DNA from: Pseudopyrenochaeta lycopersici
Lineage: Eukaryota > Ascomycota > Dothideomycetes > Pleosporales > Pseudopyrenochaetaceae
Direction of reading: 5' to 3'
Assembly: GCA_003313425.1 (NCBI GenBank)
Contig: NHZP01000022.1
Location: forward strand, 434,001 to 498,000
DNA: 64,000 bases
The notes below the pieces were generated by a model. That model made no database searches. It was not told the origin of the DNA and worked only from the letters and a program-made list of their open reading frames with translations. Below, one piece after another: positions 10,546 through 21,354 of this stretch. The stretch's first letter is position 1. Each line of letters starts with the position of its first letter. The position numbers were made by a program, and so were the translations under genes.

Positions 10546-13404
10546 TTATCTTCCTCTTCTGGCAACATCCTCCAAAAAGCCCAGCAAGAAGGTCTTGTCC
10601 ACTGGGCTCTTGCCCTCATCTTTTGCCTTGACTTGACCCCCTAGCCCACCAGCGCTTGCAGGCCCCTGCGCACCTGCGCCACCTTGTGGTGCAGATGTTG
10701 GATGCGAGGTCGGTGCATGTGTAGGGATGACGATGCTCGGCGCGGTACCGTCTCCAATGCTACTAATCCTACTCCTACTCGCCAGGTTCGCCGGGCTCCC
10801 TACTGCGCTTCCATTTGCCGGTAGTGGGCTTACTGGACTGATGACGCCAGACATTGTAGTCTTGGGCGTGGGTGGAAAAGGCGAACGTGTGGGAAGATTG
10901 GGACTATGTGCTGACTGGGGCGAAGGGGATGGTTTGCTGCCAAAGAGGGCGAGGAGGGCAGATTTCTGCTCGTTGGGAATAGACTCGCGCCCGTCTGAAA
11001 TGGGAGGCGCGGGTGAACGTCGAGCGAGTAGCACAGGTTGAGCTGGCGCTGGCTGTGGGGAAGGGCCTTTGAACATGTTGAGGAGGCCTTGCGCGTGAGC
11101 TGTTGGTTTGGGCAATGGTGCCAGAGTTTCGTTCTGCTGTTGTTGCGGCCTTTTCAGTATTTGAGGCTGAAACGACGTCTGCGGTGCATTTGAACTTTTG
11201 GCATTGTTTTGCGGCATACCATTCTGCATTGCGAGTTTGTTGTCCGAGGGGCTTCGCGACGCTGAACTTGCCGGCCCACGCTTCAAGATCTGTTGCGGCA
11301 TAAACGGCATCTGGGTCGCTGGCGACGGTCCACGTGAGCTGCCGCCCAAAGGCTGCGTATTCTTCTTCATGGTATCGAAATCAGGAGCATTGACAGGACC
11401 GGACACGGTGGCTGAGGTTATGCCCGAGGCCTTTGGCAGAGTGCCAAAAGCTTCGAGAAGATCCGAATTGGGAACCCTGGTAGAGTTCGAGACCGGCCGC
11501 GCAGACACATATCCCGGAGTTGTGGGATGGGCTGACAGTTCAGCAGGCTCTGGACTTGCCACTGGTGGAGTGGGACTGAACAGACTCAAGAGAGAATCCT
11601 GATGTGCTGTCCTCGGCTTTGGCTGTTCGGGTTGGAAGTTGATGCTAATCGGTGGTGATTGGAACTGAGGTGGACTCGGTGCGTATGGCCCTTGGGGTAA
11701 CGCTAGGTCGTGTGGTCGGTGCTGGGGTAGAGGGTGCTGTATCCTTGGCGTGGTTTGGGAATTTTGTTGCACTTGAGGTTGGACTGTCGTTGCAGCGGAC
11801 GGTGGGGCCTTCGGCGCCTGATCGTTGATTCTGAAAGAATTCAAGAGGCCAAGCGCGTGCGCGGTGAGCTTTGGAGCAGGTAAATTTGATGCAGGTGGCA
11901 CCAACGGCCGGCCTTGTGCACCGGAGAAGTGAGAGTCACTAGGTTGCTGGAAAGGTGGCAGCTGATTTTGTTGATTAAACGCTTGTTGCATGTTAGGTGC
12001 GTTCATTGTGAAATTGTTCGAATGCGATGGAGGAGGTGGCATGAACTGAGGCGACATATGCGTAGGCACTCCGTTGAAATACTGTGGGAGATCACGAATC
12101 GGTAGATCTTGAGGATGCGGTGGGAATGGAAACGGAGGTGGAGGGCCCATGTTACCAATCTGGGGTGGACGAGGGTGATGCTGGCCGTGTGGGCTTTGAG
12201 GTTGCACTGGAGGAGGCATAACTTGCTCAAAAGGTGTCTGTGGTCCAGGCATCTGCGGACCTCTGGGCTGGGTGCTTGGTTGTTGGAATAGTGCTAACAG
12301 TGCATTCGCTTGCGGTTGACTGGGTGTAGCTACGCTAGGTGCTTCTACTGGATGTGGTTGTGTATCCATGCCGACACTCAGGAGCCGTTTGAGCTCTGCA
12401 GCGGCGTCTACGGGCTGTTGGGACTGAGGTTGTTCCGAGAGCTCTGGCAGGCCATCGGAAGGACGATGATTTTGGCCTAACCGAGCAACGAGATTAGCAA
12501 AGTTGTCGGCCGCCTGCGATTGAGCAATCGAGGTCGCTTCGTCGGCAGTCGTCTCGTATAGTTCAGGCTGAAGATCCTCGTCATCTGTTACAGCGATAGG
12601 CGGCGCCAGATACGCGCTGTTGCGAGCCTTCTGCCTATCGAGCTTGTGCTGCTGCTTTATCCAGCTTCTTAGCGGTCCAAGGAACGCGGCGACCATGTAG
12701 AAGCTGCTCTCTTTGATCAAATCATTTCCGGTTCCCTGCTGTTGTACTTGGTTCTTCCGCCTCAGCGTAGGCAAGTCGGTCAGCTTGTACCAGTCAATCT
12801 TGGAGATTTCCTTCCTCGTTCGCGGCTCGAAGTATGCATCCATGGGCACGCCGCGGAACACGTAGAGCATCATGCTTTGCTCGCGCATGGTAACGGTGAT
12901 TTTCTTCATCTGCTCGTCGGGAAGGACCAGGTTGGCTTCCTTGAGATCAAAACCGGTCTCTTCGTAGACCTCTCTTACGGCACAGTCCAGGTCCTTTTCC
13001 TCCTTGTTTATCTTCCCGCGGGGGAAGCTCCACTTGGCACCCTTCTTCCACCCCTTGACCAGCACTGCATGGGTCATGTCCTCGTTCAGCATGATGGCGC
13101 CGCGGACGGGCACTCGTGTCTTGTATGCGAGGAACTGCTCGTACGCTTGCTGGTGGAGCTCTTCCGAGTAGGCGGAGAACAGCGGGCAGTGCTGGAACAT
13201 GAGCTGCGAGAACTTGCGCAGGTGCATCGAGGGGAGGTTGTTGGGGTCCAGCGGGCGGATGAAGTCTTCGTAGAACCATTGCGCTTCTTCGATCTGGAAG
13301 CATATTCGCTCCACCGACTGCAGCTCTTCGTTGGGCAGGTTGACGATGAAGCGAACACACAGGTCGTCCAGCCAGTCAACTAGCGTCATCTTTGTGTTTG
13401 TCAT
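10546..13404 (-). CDS. DCP2: mRNA decapping enzyme Dcp2
   Basis: Uninterrupted ORF of 952 residues. Residues ~6-100 match the Dcp2 N-terminal box A domain (WLDDLCVRFIVNLPNEE, then QIEEAQWFYEDF), which binds Dcp1. Residues ~100-250 are a Nudix hydrolase fold with a full Nudix box at 130-152 (G-x5-E-x7-RE-V-x-EE-x-G-F), including the metal-binding glutamates, followed by box B. The enzyme removes the m7G cap from mRNA and commits it to 5'-3' decay. The ~700-residue tail is Pro/Gln-rich and contains about seven helical leucine-rich LLxLF-type motifs, reported in yeasts as Edc3-binding sites. The alternative start MTLVDW lies five codons downstream. No introns were needed. Confidence 0.96.
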   Translation of the reverse strand: MTNTKMTLVDWLDDLCVRFIVNLPNEELQSVERICFQIEEAQWFYEDFIRPLDPNNLPSMHLRKFSQLMFQHCPLFSAYSEELHQQAYEQFLAYKTRVPVRGAIMLNEDMTHAVLVKGWKKGAKWSFPRGKINKEEKDLDCAVREVYEETGFDLKEANLVLPDEQMKKITVTMREQSMMLYVFRGVPMDAYFEPRTRKEISKIDWYKLTDLPTLRRKNQVQQQGTGNDLIKESSFYMVAAFLGPLRSWIKQQHKLDRQKARNSAYLAPPIAVTDDEDLQPELYETTADEATSIAQSQAADNFANLVARLGQNHRPSDGLPELSEQPQSQQPVDAAAELKRLLSVGMDTQPHPVEAPSVATPSQPQANALLALFQQPSTQPRGPQMPGPQTPFEQVMPPPVQPQSPHGQHHPRPPQIGNMGPPPPFPFPPHPQDLPIRDLPQYFNGVPTHMSPQFMPPPPSHSNNFTMNAPNMQQAFNQQNQLPPFQQPSDSHFSGAQGRPLVPPASNLPAPKLTAHALGLLNSFRINDQAPKAPPSAATTVQPQVQQNSQTTPRIQHPLPQHRPHDLALPQGPYAPSPPQFQSPPISINFQPEQPKPRTAHQDSLLSLFSPTPPVASPEPAELSAHPTTPGYVSARPVSNSTRVPNSDLLEAFGTLPKASGITSATVSGPVNAPDFDTMKKNTQPLGGSSRGPSPATQMPFMPQQILKRGPASSASRSPSDNKLAMQNGMPQNNAKSSNAPQTSFQPQILKRPQQQQNETLAPLPKPTAHAQGLLNMFKGPSPQPAPAQPVLLARRSPAPPISDGRESIPNEQKSALLALFGSKPSPSPQSAHSPNLPTRSPFPPTPKTTMSGVISPVSPLPANGSAVGSPANLASRSRISSIGDGTAPSIVIPTHAPTSHPTSAPQGGAGAQGPASAGGLGGQVKAKDEGKSPVDKTFLLGFLEDVARRGR

Positions 13405-14112
13405 TGTGGTGGTCGCGCTGGCCCGTGTCGCGCAGCATGTGAGAGCCGGGTGTGGGGAGCTCGAGGGCGCTGGACAGCTGTCGCGTCGCCAGCTGCGGGC
13501 AGAAACGAGGCTTCTAGAAGGCGGGAATCAGCAGCGAAGTTTGTGCACAGCCGCGCAAAGAATGATGGAAAATGCGAGTATGCTACGCAGCGATGCGCCG
13601 TCTCTATGCTGGCTACCACCGGAGCTTCCAGACTCGTAGCAAAGAGACCCGGTTGGCGTGGCTGCTGTCGGCATGCGCGATCGACGCTGTGGCGTCTGTG
13701 GCTGTGCAAGCCGAGTGCCTCCATGACGTTGCACACGCCAGAACGTGTTTGGGAATCAGGGCACGACTCACCGCCAGCGCAATCATGCAATAAGTACGAC
13801 GGCATCGCTTTAAAATTTTGTCGCTCCTTCATCTTCTCGCCATCACTGAATATCTTTGTCTGTCTGCAATCGCACTCGCCGTCTATACATAGGCAGCGAC
13901 GCGCCCGTTTCACATTTCTGGGAGACGAGAGCCGCCGGCCAACCAGACGACCGGCTGCCCTTTGAGACAGCCGCAACACCGCGCTTCAACAAAGGCCGTG
14001 TTTGACCAGAAGACATATAAAGTCTTTTTCGACGTCGTCTTCTACAATTCAATCACAGCCATTGCTACGCGGTTTGCTTTACATTCCACACTAGACCAAC
14101 GACACCGCAATC
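13405..14112. other. Divergent promoter region
   Basis: 708 bp between the DCP2 start and the DUF4112 gene start. Long ORFs on both strands overlap here without domain content and are rejected. A TATA-like element sits 92 bp before the right-hand ATG. Confidence 0.4.
14016..14021 (+). promoter_or_regulatory. TATA-box-like element
   Basis: TATAAA 92 bp upstream of the ATG of the DUF4112 gene, at a plausible distance for a fungal core promoter. Motif match only. Confidence 0.35.
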
Positions 14113-14944
14113 ATGACGCAACTCATCGCCAAATACGCGATGAAGAAGGTGATGGGAAAGGAATTGGAAAAGTACAAGAAGAAGGACGCTGCAGGCCCAT
14201 ATGTAAGTAGCCCTGATGTCTCTTCTTCCGCTATCACTGACTTTGCTCCAGGACCCCTATTACGAGGAGATCCCACATCCTAAGAAGCCGGGCAAAACCA
14301 AGAAGGTCAAGAAGCAGATCCCCGCCTACATCCCATCCCATGATGCCGATGTCCTTGCAAAGGCCCGCAAGACCGCCTACCGCCTGGACTACGCTCTCTT
14401 CACCTTTGCCGGCATTCGTTTCGGTTGGTCCTCCGTCATTGGCCTTGTCCCCGCCATTGGCGATGCTGCCGATGCCGCCCTCGCACTGAATCTGATTCGG
14501 GGCATGAGGAAAGTGGAATGCGGTCTTCCCGGAAGCGTAGTCCTGATGATGCTGTTCAACCTCGCCATTGATTTCCTGGTCGGCCTCGTCCCCTTCATTG
14601 GCGATATCGCAGACGCAGCTGTCAAGTGCAACGGCAAGAATGTTCGACTCCTTGAGGAGCACCTCGACACAGTATACAAGCCGGACGCCGTCAAAGCCAA
14701 CGAAGCGAAACTGCCAAGAGATCGACGACCGCGTCCCGCCTCTGTATACGTCGATTTTGACGACGAGGAGGTCGAGCGCCGCAATACTTTTGACGACCAC
14801 CATGACGACGTTCGCCAGCCACAGCGTGCCTACGACGGTCGTCGTATTCCCGATGAAGAAATGGGCGTCCCACGACAAGACACTCAGCGGTCATACAAGG
14901 ACCAAAGGCCGAGTCGCAACAATACCAAGAGCAGCCGGCGCTGA
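14113..14944 (+). CDS. DUF4112 domain protein
   Basis: Two exons: 14113..14202 and 14252..14944, with a 49-nt phase-0 intron (GTAAGT donor, ACTGAC branch, CAG acceptor), 260 residues. The N-terminus is Lys-rich and helical. Residues ~70-180 form the DUF4112 domain, with two glycine/aspartate-containing hydrophobic repeats (GLVPAIGDAADAALALNL and GLVPFIGDIADAAVKCN) that are its hallmark and probably make membrane hairpins. The C-terminal 80 residues are charged and disordered. Family members are conserved in fungi and bacteria without an assigned biochemical role. Confidence 0.9.
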
Positions 14945-15482
14945 TCAATTATTTTTCTCAATATTCCCTATGTTATAAAAATTTCATAATCATGTTATTG
15001 CTACTTGCTCAAGTTTGATTTCTTGTCAGGCGATTGTGCGCCTGCACTGTGTATACAATAATCCTTGGCGTTGGTGGATTAGAGTCTTCATACCCTCTCT
15101 ATGCTATATCCACTGTGGTTCGAGCAGCTAGTTTGCTTGCACGTGTATCAATTGTAATATCACTTTCTTCCCAAGTTCAAGTGCACCTCCCGCGTTTCTT
15201 CAGTACCTCGCCGCTTCGCACTGGGTATCGTATGTACTAGTAGTCTACCAATTCACTATGTGACTCAATTTCTCCCCTCTTTGTTTGCTCATACCATGTC
15301 TGTGCTCCTTCCCTTGATACTCACCTTCACCTAGCCCGTAAGATCTTTTGCAACATCACTGCCCGAGATACTTACCCTGCCCTTGATCAAGAAACAAGTT
15401 AACAAGCTGTAGAACTGAGTGAGTCGCTTTTGATTTTGAAAAGACAAATCTCTCATGACCGTACTAGGCCTGGCCGTCCATC
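14945..15482. other. Intergenic region, no gene recognised
   Basis: 538 bp between two plus-strand genes. It begins with an A+T-rich stretch likely to be the polyadenylation region. Nothing else was recognised. Confidence 0.4.
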
Positions 15483-16669
15483 ATGAAGCTTCTCCCGGTA
15501 CTCTCGCTTGGCCTCACGGTTGCAGCTGTAGCACTCGCAGCACTGACAGATGAGTCTGTCGACACACCCTCGGTCACATATCTACCCACTACCAGCACTG
15601 TTCAAGAGCCTATGCCTTCAGCCGTAAAAGCCACGCAGACAAACGACCTGCTTGACCCAGGAGTACCTATCGATCAAGCAGGACTGGTTACTTTTTACCC
15701 GTTCACTCTGAAAATCACGGAATACTGTGGAACCAGCAAAGGCAGGCCCCGATTGGCGAGGGCATTTTTCCGCGCTGCTGACTTTGGGTATACTCATTAC
15801 TTCGGATTCAATGTCGTCTCTAGCGTCAATTTGGGGTATCCTGGCACCAGCCTCATCATCGGACCCTACGATTACTGGAACCAAAGAGTGCGATTCCAGT
15901 ATGGCAACTGCAAGTGGGGCGAGACTGGGTACAAGGAGTGCGGCTATTGCATTGAGTCTAAGGCTTGGAACATACCGGGATTCATCAACTGCGCCCTTGG
16001 CAATCAAGAAATGAGGGTACAGTCCCATTCATGCATCGTAGAGGTGGCATGACGCTGACAACAGTAGACCCATACCTTGAGCTGCAACGTCGCTGTCGCT
16101 TGGAGTAAAGTAGCACGTGATAACTCGGACCCCGTCGCTGCACGAGAGCTCTTTCCGCGCGTCGATGCAGCTGAAGCACAGAAGCCTACCAAAACGGTCA
16201 CTCAAATCCCGGAGGTCCTAGCGACCTCAACAGCCGGCGTAGCAGTTGAAACATTGATTCTTCCCTTTCACTTCCAGACAACCGAGTACTGCAAGGACGG
16301 CACAAAGATGGCCAAAGGACGATATAGCAATGGCAACCTTGTTCGCGATATGGATCTTCCTCCTGGCTTGATCAACAATCTCGATCACTTGGTTCCGGGA
16401 TTCCCACCTCTCAGCATTGGTCCCTTCAACCATTACACGTCTAAGCTCAGATTCGCCTACTCGAATGGTGTGTATGGGTGCGAGTGGAATGATGATGAGA
16501 CATGGCGGCAGTGCGGAGAGTGCAGGGCTGGCCTGTGGTCGGGTCCAGCGCTGAGTTGTGGATCAGGTGGTTCGAGGGTAAGTCGGTCTTAATTACTTGT
16601 TCGTCCAGCTGCTCACTTCTTCAGACCAAGATCATGGACTGCTCATTCATCTTGGGCATTAAGGAGTAA
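15483..16669 (+). CDS. Secreted protein with two tandem six-cysteine domains
   Basis: Three exons: 15483..16016, 16068..16577 and 16625..16669, 362 residues. A signal peptide (MKLLPVLSLGLTVAAVALAA) precedes two homologous domains. Each has the order PF-x-TEYC, a central G.P..SIGP or IIGP motif, a C-W stretch, a C-x2-C motif (ECGYC, QCGEC), a W, then two further cysteines: six cysteines per domain in register. Both introns (51 and 47 nt, phase 0) fall at the same site, after the Arg of EMR / GSR and before a Thr leading to the last cysteine. The second domain has no start codon of its own, so this is one gene with an internal duplication. Function unknown; disulfide-rich apoplastic protein is likely. 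Confidence 0.8.
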
Positions 16670-16865
16670 ACATGCTGCACAGGATTGCTTCCACTCGTCG
16701 TGAATAGTGGCCGAACGCGCCCAATTTCGTCACGGGATGTCATATCTCAATAATGACAAAGCAATCACGTAAGGGAGTAAATTCGCATGACGAGGGATTA
16801 GTGAATGATGATGGGGTATATTCGCAGATTCTGATCCCTCATGTGAATCAAATTTACTCAGATCT

Positions 16866-18630
16866 TCAAACAGCTTCGTCTCCCACCACAGCCCTATCTT
16901 TGTCTTTGCTGCTTTGGGTGCTCCATGATCTATGCACCGAACTTGTACACTCCCTTCCACAGGAGGTGCTCTTGAAACACACCCACCACCTTGGTCCCGT
17001 GCCTAGATCCTTCCCACACCAAAGCTTTCCGCAATGGGTCCACACCCGGCCATCTGCCTTCCTCCCCTCTCGCAATTCCCTTTTCGTCCTGGACTCTCTC
17101 ATAGCCACCAGCTGCAGAGCATCGAGTGAATTGCACTCTCGGCACAATTCTCTCACCTTTTTCATCAGACAGGCTTGGGGCCTACTGTAGTAAGCACGCC
17201 CCCTTAAGGCGAGCTGAAATAGATTCGGATTAGCGGGCACTGGGGCGCAGGAACAAAACGGGTCTTTTAGACGTTCGCCACGCGCAGGTCGTTTTCTGAC
17301 AATCTTCTTTTCGTAGCAGGATTTGCAGTAGGGTATGCAGTAATCCTGATGATGCAGCAGCGTTGTCAGTGGGATTAGCGGCCGTTGGTGACAACCTGTG
17401 CATATTTGGTTCTCGCAGGACCAGCAGCGCGATTTCTCGCAGTCGCGACATGCGTACGATTTGAAGACGGCTATGCGGCGGTCGAAATCTTCTGCTGGTA
17501 AGACTGCTTCGCGAACTGATTTGGAGACGTAGCTTAAGTTGATGACGTCAATGTAATGGAGCTCCTCCGTGACAAGTATGAGCATGTCGTAGATGCTGAG
17601 AAAGTCTGCAAGAGGCGATTTCACCCCATCGCCGCCTTGGTACCTTCTTTTCTGGCGCATCCTTTTGGTTATTTCTGTTTTAAGCTCTGCCATCTTCATG
17701 TCCGTCTTCTGTCCTAGGCCTTGTGCGGTTTTGACGGCGTTGCGTCTCCCAAGACGCACTGGCGCCTTGAAGGATAGAGGCAGACACCGGAACATGAGTT
17801 CAGGCAGAAAATACAGCATTCCGATCAGAACCAGCGCCGAAAATCTGAGGGAAGCGTTGGTGACAGTGACCGTTTTTTGAGTAAATTCCGTCAGTATACT
17901 GCGGAGTGATTTACCCGTCCTTTTTGCTTCCCGGACAGAGCCCACAAAGATGCTGATGTTCAAAAAGGCAATGATGGCATAGAAGAACCTGGACTTGTCA
18001 GTCTGATAAGGGGCCAACAAACATATGCACAGCACTTACGACAGGGCAACACCATACTGCCACTGCTCAACAAAAGCCTGACACATTTTCGTTGGTGTTT
18101 GGGTAGTATCATTCAGCCTCGCTGCAGCCTCGAAGAAGCTCTCGTTGGTACCGGGTGGACGCTGCATGTTGCGGAAATTCGGGTTCCGGTCGGGATCACA
18201 GGCGCCCTTGGAGTGAGGATTATAACCGGTCTGATAACCCGTTGCTGTACTAATAGCGATAGCAACGCCTGTATCGACTACCGCTAAAGGGAGGTTGAGT
18301 GGCGGAGTAAACCAGAATGCGGGTAACCAAACGGCGAAATTCCAGCAGAAGCCAAAGGTGCCAACATACGATGATATTTTTTCTCCAGTAAAAATTGCTC
18401 TACTATAAGTGCCATTATGGAGGAGTTCGTTGTCTTTGACCAAGTCATACTTGTTGCCTGCCCAATAGAGTCCGAATGGCGCGAAGACAACGAATCTGAT
18501 GGCACAACAGACCATCAGGATGAGCGCGGCCACCCCTGGGATACTGTTAGTCTTTCATAATTAGACAGAAGGTAGTATTGCTGGATGTACCGTGGTTACA
18601 GGCGCAGGACCAGCGCCGGGCGGCGGCCAT
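16866..18630 (-). CDS. Multi-pass membrane protein with C-terminal Cys-rich zinc-ribbon-like tail
   Basis: Three exons: 18630..18591, 18535..18040 and 17988..16866, 552 residues. Introns of 55 and 51 nt have GT..AG ends and ACTAAC or CTGAC branch points, and the phases match. Four or five membrane helices lie in the first ~270 residues. The C-terminal half is soluble and cysteine-rich: CRDCEKSRCWSC, CTGC, CKSC, CSCAP, CREC, and a CG...GTGPRWWVC segment followed by ECTSSVH. These CxxC pairs suggest several bound zinc ions, though no named RING or zinc-ribbon class was recognised. A short stretch resembling an F-box-like helix (IDVINLSYVSKSVREAV) precedes the Cys-rich part. Unknown function. 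Confidence 0.75.
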
Positions 18631-19649
18631 GATTAAATGTGCCGACGAGGATAAGATGGTAGCTCAAGCGAGTAGGAACTGTATTTCGCGGCATGGGCAC
18701 AATAGAGATTAAGTTGAAAAATGAGTACACCGGATGCTCGGTTTAATAAATCACGTTGACCTCAAGGCTGAGAAACAAGGTGGAGTTGTGGCGTCGAGCT
18801 GGAGAGGCTCAGCAGACATATGAGCCAAGGCAGTCACCGGAGGAGCCCCTCGATACTAAGCCACGATGTACCAACGATGGGAGCACCAGCATTGCAGCCT
18901 TGTGTTGTGAGCAGTCTGAACATTATCTTCAAAAGGACATGGCCAGGTGCTGTTGGCACAATACGAGGCGCTGCGCCAAGATCCGGTGAAGATGCATCAA
19001 GAGGGCTGCTGTCTTTCGGAGCCGTGTTTGATTCGTCTCTCGCATTCCCGATCTTCAACACGACTGCCCCATGTTCACTCCCAATCATGACTGGCAGCTT
19101 CTGTGGCTTGCAGACGAGTGCCATCTGAAGTTACTGTGACTACGAGCTGTGACAATTTCCCGCTACAGCGCTCTGTATTTGCCGTTGCCCATTGAGATGA
19201 AGCCATTACCGCTCTAACAAGATCTAGAAGGAATAAAGCATTAACAGCGGCAGTAATTGACAAGGGAAGGATGTTAAGAAGGATGAGTTGTTCGATTCTG
19301 GCGATATCCGTTGTCAAGTTGTGGTGCACGGCTCGTGGCGAAATCAGTGGGTCGGCATTTCCGTAGCAACGGCGGCTGTTTATCGATGTCATTGCACCAC
19401 CCACGCGGCCAATGCCAGGAGATCCAACGCCCAATTTCGCGGCCCACACAAGCTCAAAATATACCACTTCTCCGCATTTTCGAACTCTTAGCTGCATGCA
19501 TTTCCGTCCTCCCTTGCTGACTTCTCTATCGCTCCGGCCCTCTATCTCCACAACATCTTGACTGCACCTGTAGCCACATCACATATTGACAGCCGTTAGC
19601 TGCGCACTCACTATCACCACATCGCGATCATAGCTTGGAGGGACTCGTG
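18631..19649. other. Intergenic region with one doubtful gene
   Basis: About 1 kb between the start of the membrane/Cys-rich gene and the CDC14 start. Apart from the doubtful minus-strand model at 18834-19392, nothing was recognised. Confidence 0.35.
18834..19392 (-). CDS. Doubtful hypothetical membrane protein
   Basis: A two-exon model can be drawn: 19392..19210 and 19124..18834, with an 85-nt phase-0 intron (GTAATG donor, AGTAAC near a TTCAG acceptor), 157 residues. It has one hydrophobic helix (LILLNILPLSITAAVNALFL) and then a polar region without known motifs. The plus strand is also open over exon 2, so coding strand is uncertain. No family recognised. Position between two genes on compatible strands is the only contextual support. 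Confidence 0.28.
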
Positions 19650-20631
19650 ATGGAGGCGCTGCTCTCCCTCGCCTTCGACAACATCGCGTCGAAGGACACA
19701 CAGAAGATTCGCAAGGGGTTGCGGCAGATCGAGGGCATGCTGGCGCAGATATGTCTCTCAAGCGGAAAGTCGAAACCATCCACACCTGGGCACCGGCGGA
19801 ACGCTTCTGCGGTAAACTTAGGCGAGCAACAACAGCCGACGCCGAAGAAGCTGGGACAGTTGGCCGAGGACCTTGCGTTTAGGGAGTTCTTCCGGATACA
19901 GGAGGGTTTCGAGTGGAATGGTGAGCTCACTAGTCGCTGAAAGATGTTTGACACGCCTCTAATATAAGGTTTACAGTTGCGACACGAGTAGCGGATTGTC
20001 TTGAGCGATTACTTGGCATGGGAAGCAGTAAAGGTATTTCCCTTAGCCATACGTTTGCAGCGGCGAACTAATAAAATTACTTATAGATGGCCAGAATGAC
20101 ATCCTCATTCTTTCATCATTATCAAATCTGCAGGGTCTTCTTCTCTTGCACCCGCCATCACGCATTATCTTTGGCCGCGAAGTCTACATGAACCTCCTCC
20201 TCGACCTTCTCGACCCCTACAATTGTCCAGCGATTCAATCTCAGGCGCTTCTTGTTCTTGTCACAGCACTCCTCGCGACTCCACAAAACACAAGGACATT
20301 CGAGCACATGGACGGCTTGCTTACAATAACGAGTCTGTTCAAAGATGAAGAGACGACACAAAGCGTGAAGGTTAAGCTGTTAGAATTCTTGTACTTCTAC
20401 CTTATGCCTGAGACTCCAGTTGCAAGTCCACAGCGAAGTCCGAGCAAACTCGCCAACGCTTTCGACCGGCGGGGTAGCATGGCAAATGGCGATGATGGCG
20501 GTGGCGCATCTAAGAAGAACATCAGGAGCCAAGAAGAGAAACAGTACATGTTGGGCAAATACCTCAACAATGTTGATGCTCTCGTTGAAGATCTCCAGGA
20601 AAGCGCGCCGTTCACTAGTGTTGCATGCTAG
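19650..20631 (+). CDS. CDC14: Cdc14, septation initiation network component
   Basis: Three exons: 19650..19920, 19977..20033 and 20087..20631, with introns of 56 and 53 nt in compatible phases, 290 residues. The sequence matches the fungal Cdc14 family of S. pombe (not the Cdc14 phosphatase). The N-terminus is MEALLSLAFDNIASKD; the core is FEWN-VATRVADCLERLLG, LLLHPPSRIIFGREVYMN and LLDLLDPYNCPAIQSQALL; the C-terminus is EDLQESAPF. In S. pombe this protein binds the Sid1 kinase and acts in the septation initiation network at the spindle pole body to trigger cytokinesis. An armadillo-like helical fold is expected. The middle exon was recovered from the frame and the conserved VATR...GMGSSK segment. 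Confidence 0.92.
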
Positions 20632-21354
20632 AACAAACCAAGGCCCCACTCGACCATCATCATTACCTGCCACGGAACGATATCCTCCTCCCATTCCATT
20701 CTGCATCTGTTTAAGACCATTTCTTGTCCGTATTTAGTGTCCAACTATTATCCTTGCCACTTTCCTTGGTCACAATCAGCAAGGCGTTCCGGGAGCGTCA
20801 AATCCAATTTGGGATAATCAGACATCATCTCATTTCGAGCATTCACGGCTGGCGCCATCTTCCTGTTTTCTGGGTTCTTTGACTATGGTCTGTCTACCAA
20901 GCATCGAGTGCATAGCATGGCTTGCCATTCGCTGTAATACGATTTCTTCTGTATATAACTTCCCGTTGCAAGGTGCTTGCTGGTGAACCCAGACGGCAAT
21001 CCACGGCGGATACCACTACTATGCCCTCTGAGGCCATTTCATAAGTCTACAGAATCAACTCTTACTACTTCAGAAACTTCCTACTGGCTTTGTGAATGAT
21101 ACTTATTCGGTGTGATGTAGCTGGGGTGCGCGTGTTCATATCCAAAGTGATATGGTATTGAATGCTCGTGTGACGCGGGCCTCTACTGATGAGCAAACTG
21201 TGCCAAACCCCTTGATCGACTTTGACGTAGGCAGTGTGATGGTTGCAAGTGTGACTATATTAAACTAGCAAGAGCTACCTTAGGAACGCACACCTGGTTC
21301 GGGGATAAAGTGAGCCCTATAGCGATCGAGCATCCTCAACTTGTGTCACAAGCC
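20632..21354. other. Convergent intergenic region
   Basis: 723 bp between the stop codons of CDC14 and the facing minus-strand gene. Probable 3' UTRs; nothing else recognised. Confidence 0.4.

Noticed and set aside
12742..13383. 213-codon plus-strand ORF
   Set aside because: Exact antisense shadow of the conserved Dcp2 box A and Nudix coding region.
13401..13979. 192-codon minus-strand ORF and overlapping 171-codon plus-strand ORF
   Set aside because: Both lie in the divergent DCP2/DUF4112 promoter, overlap each other and have no protein-like features.
14234..14878. 214-codon minus-strand ORF
   Set aside because: Antisense to the DUF4112 coding exon.
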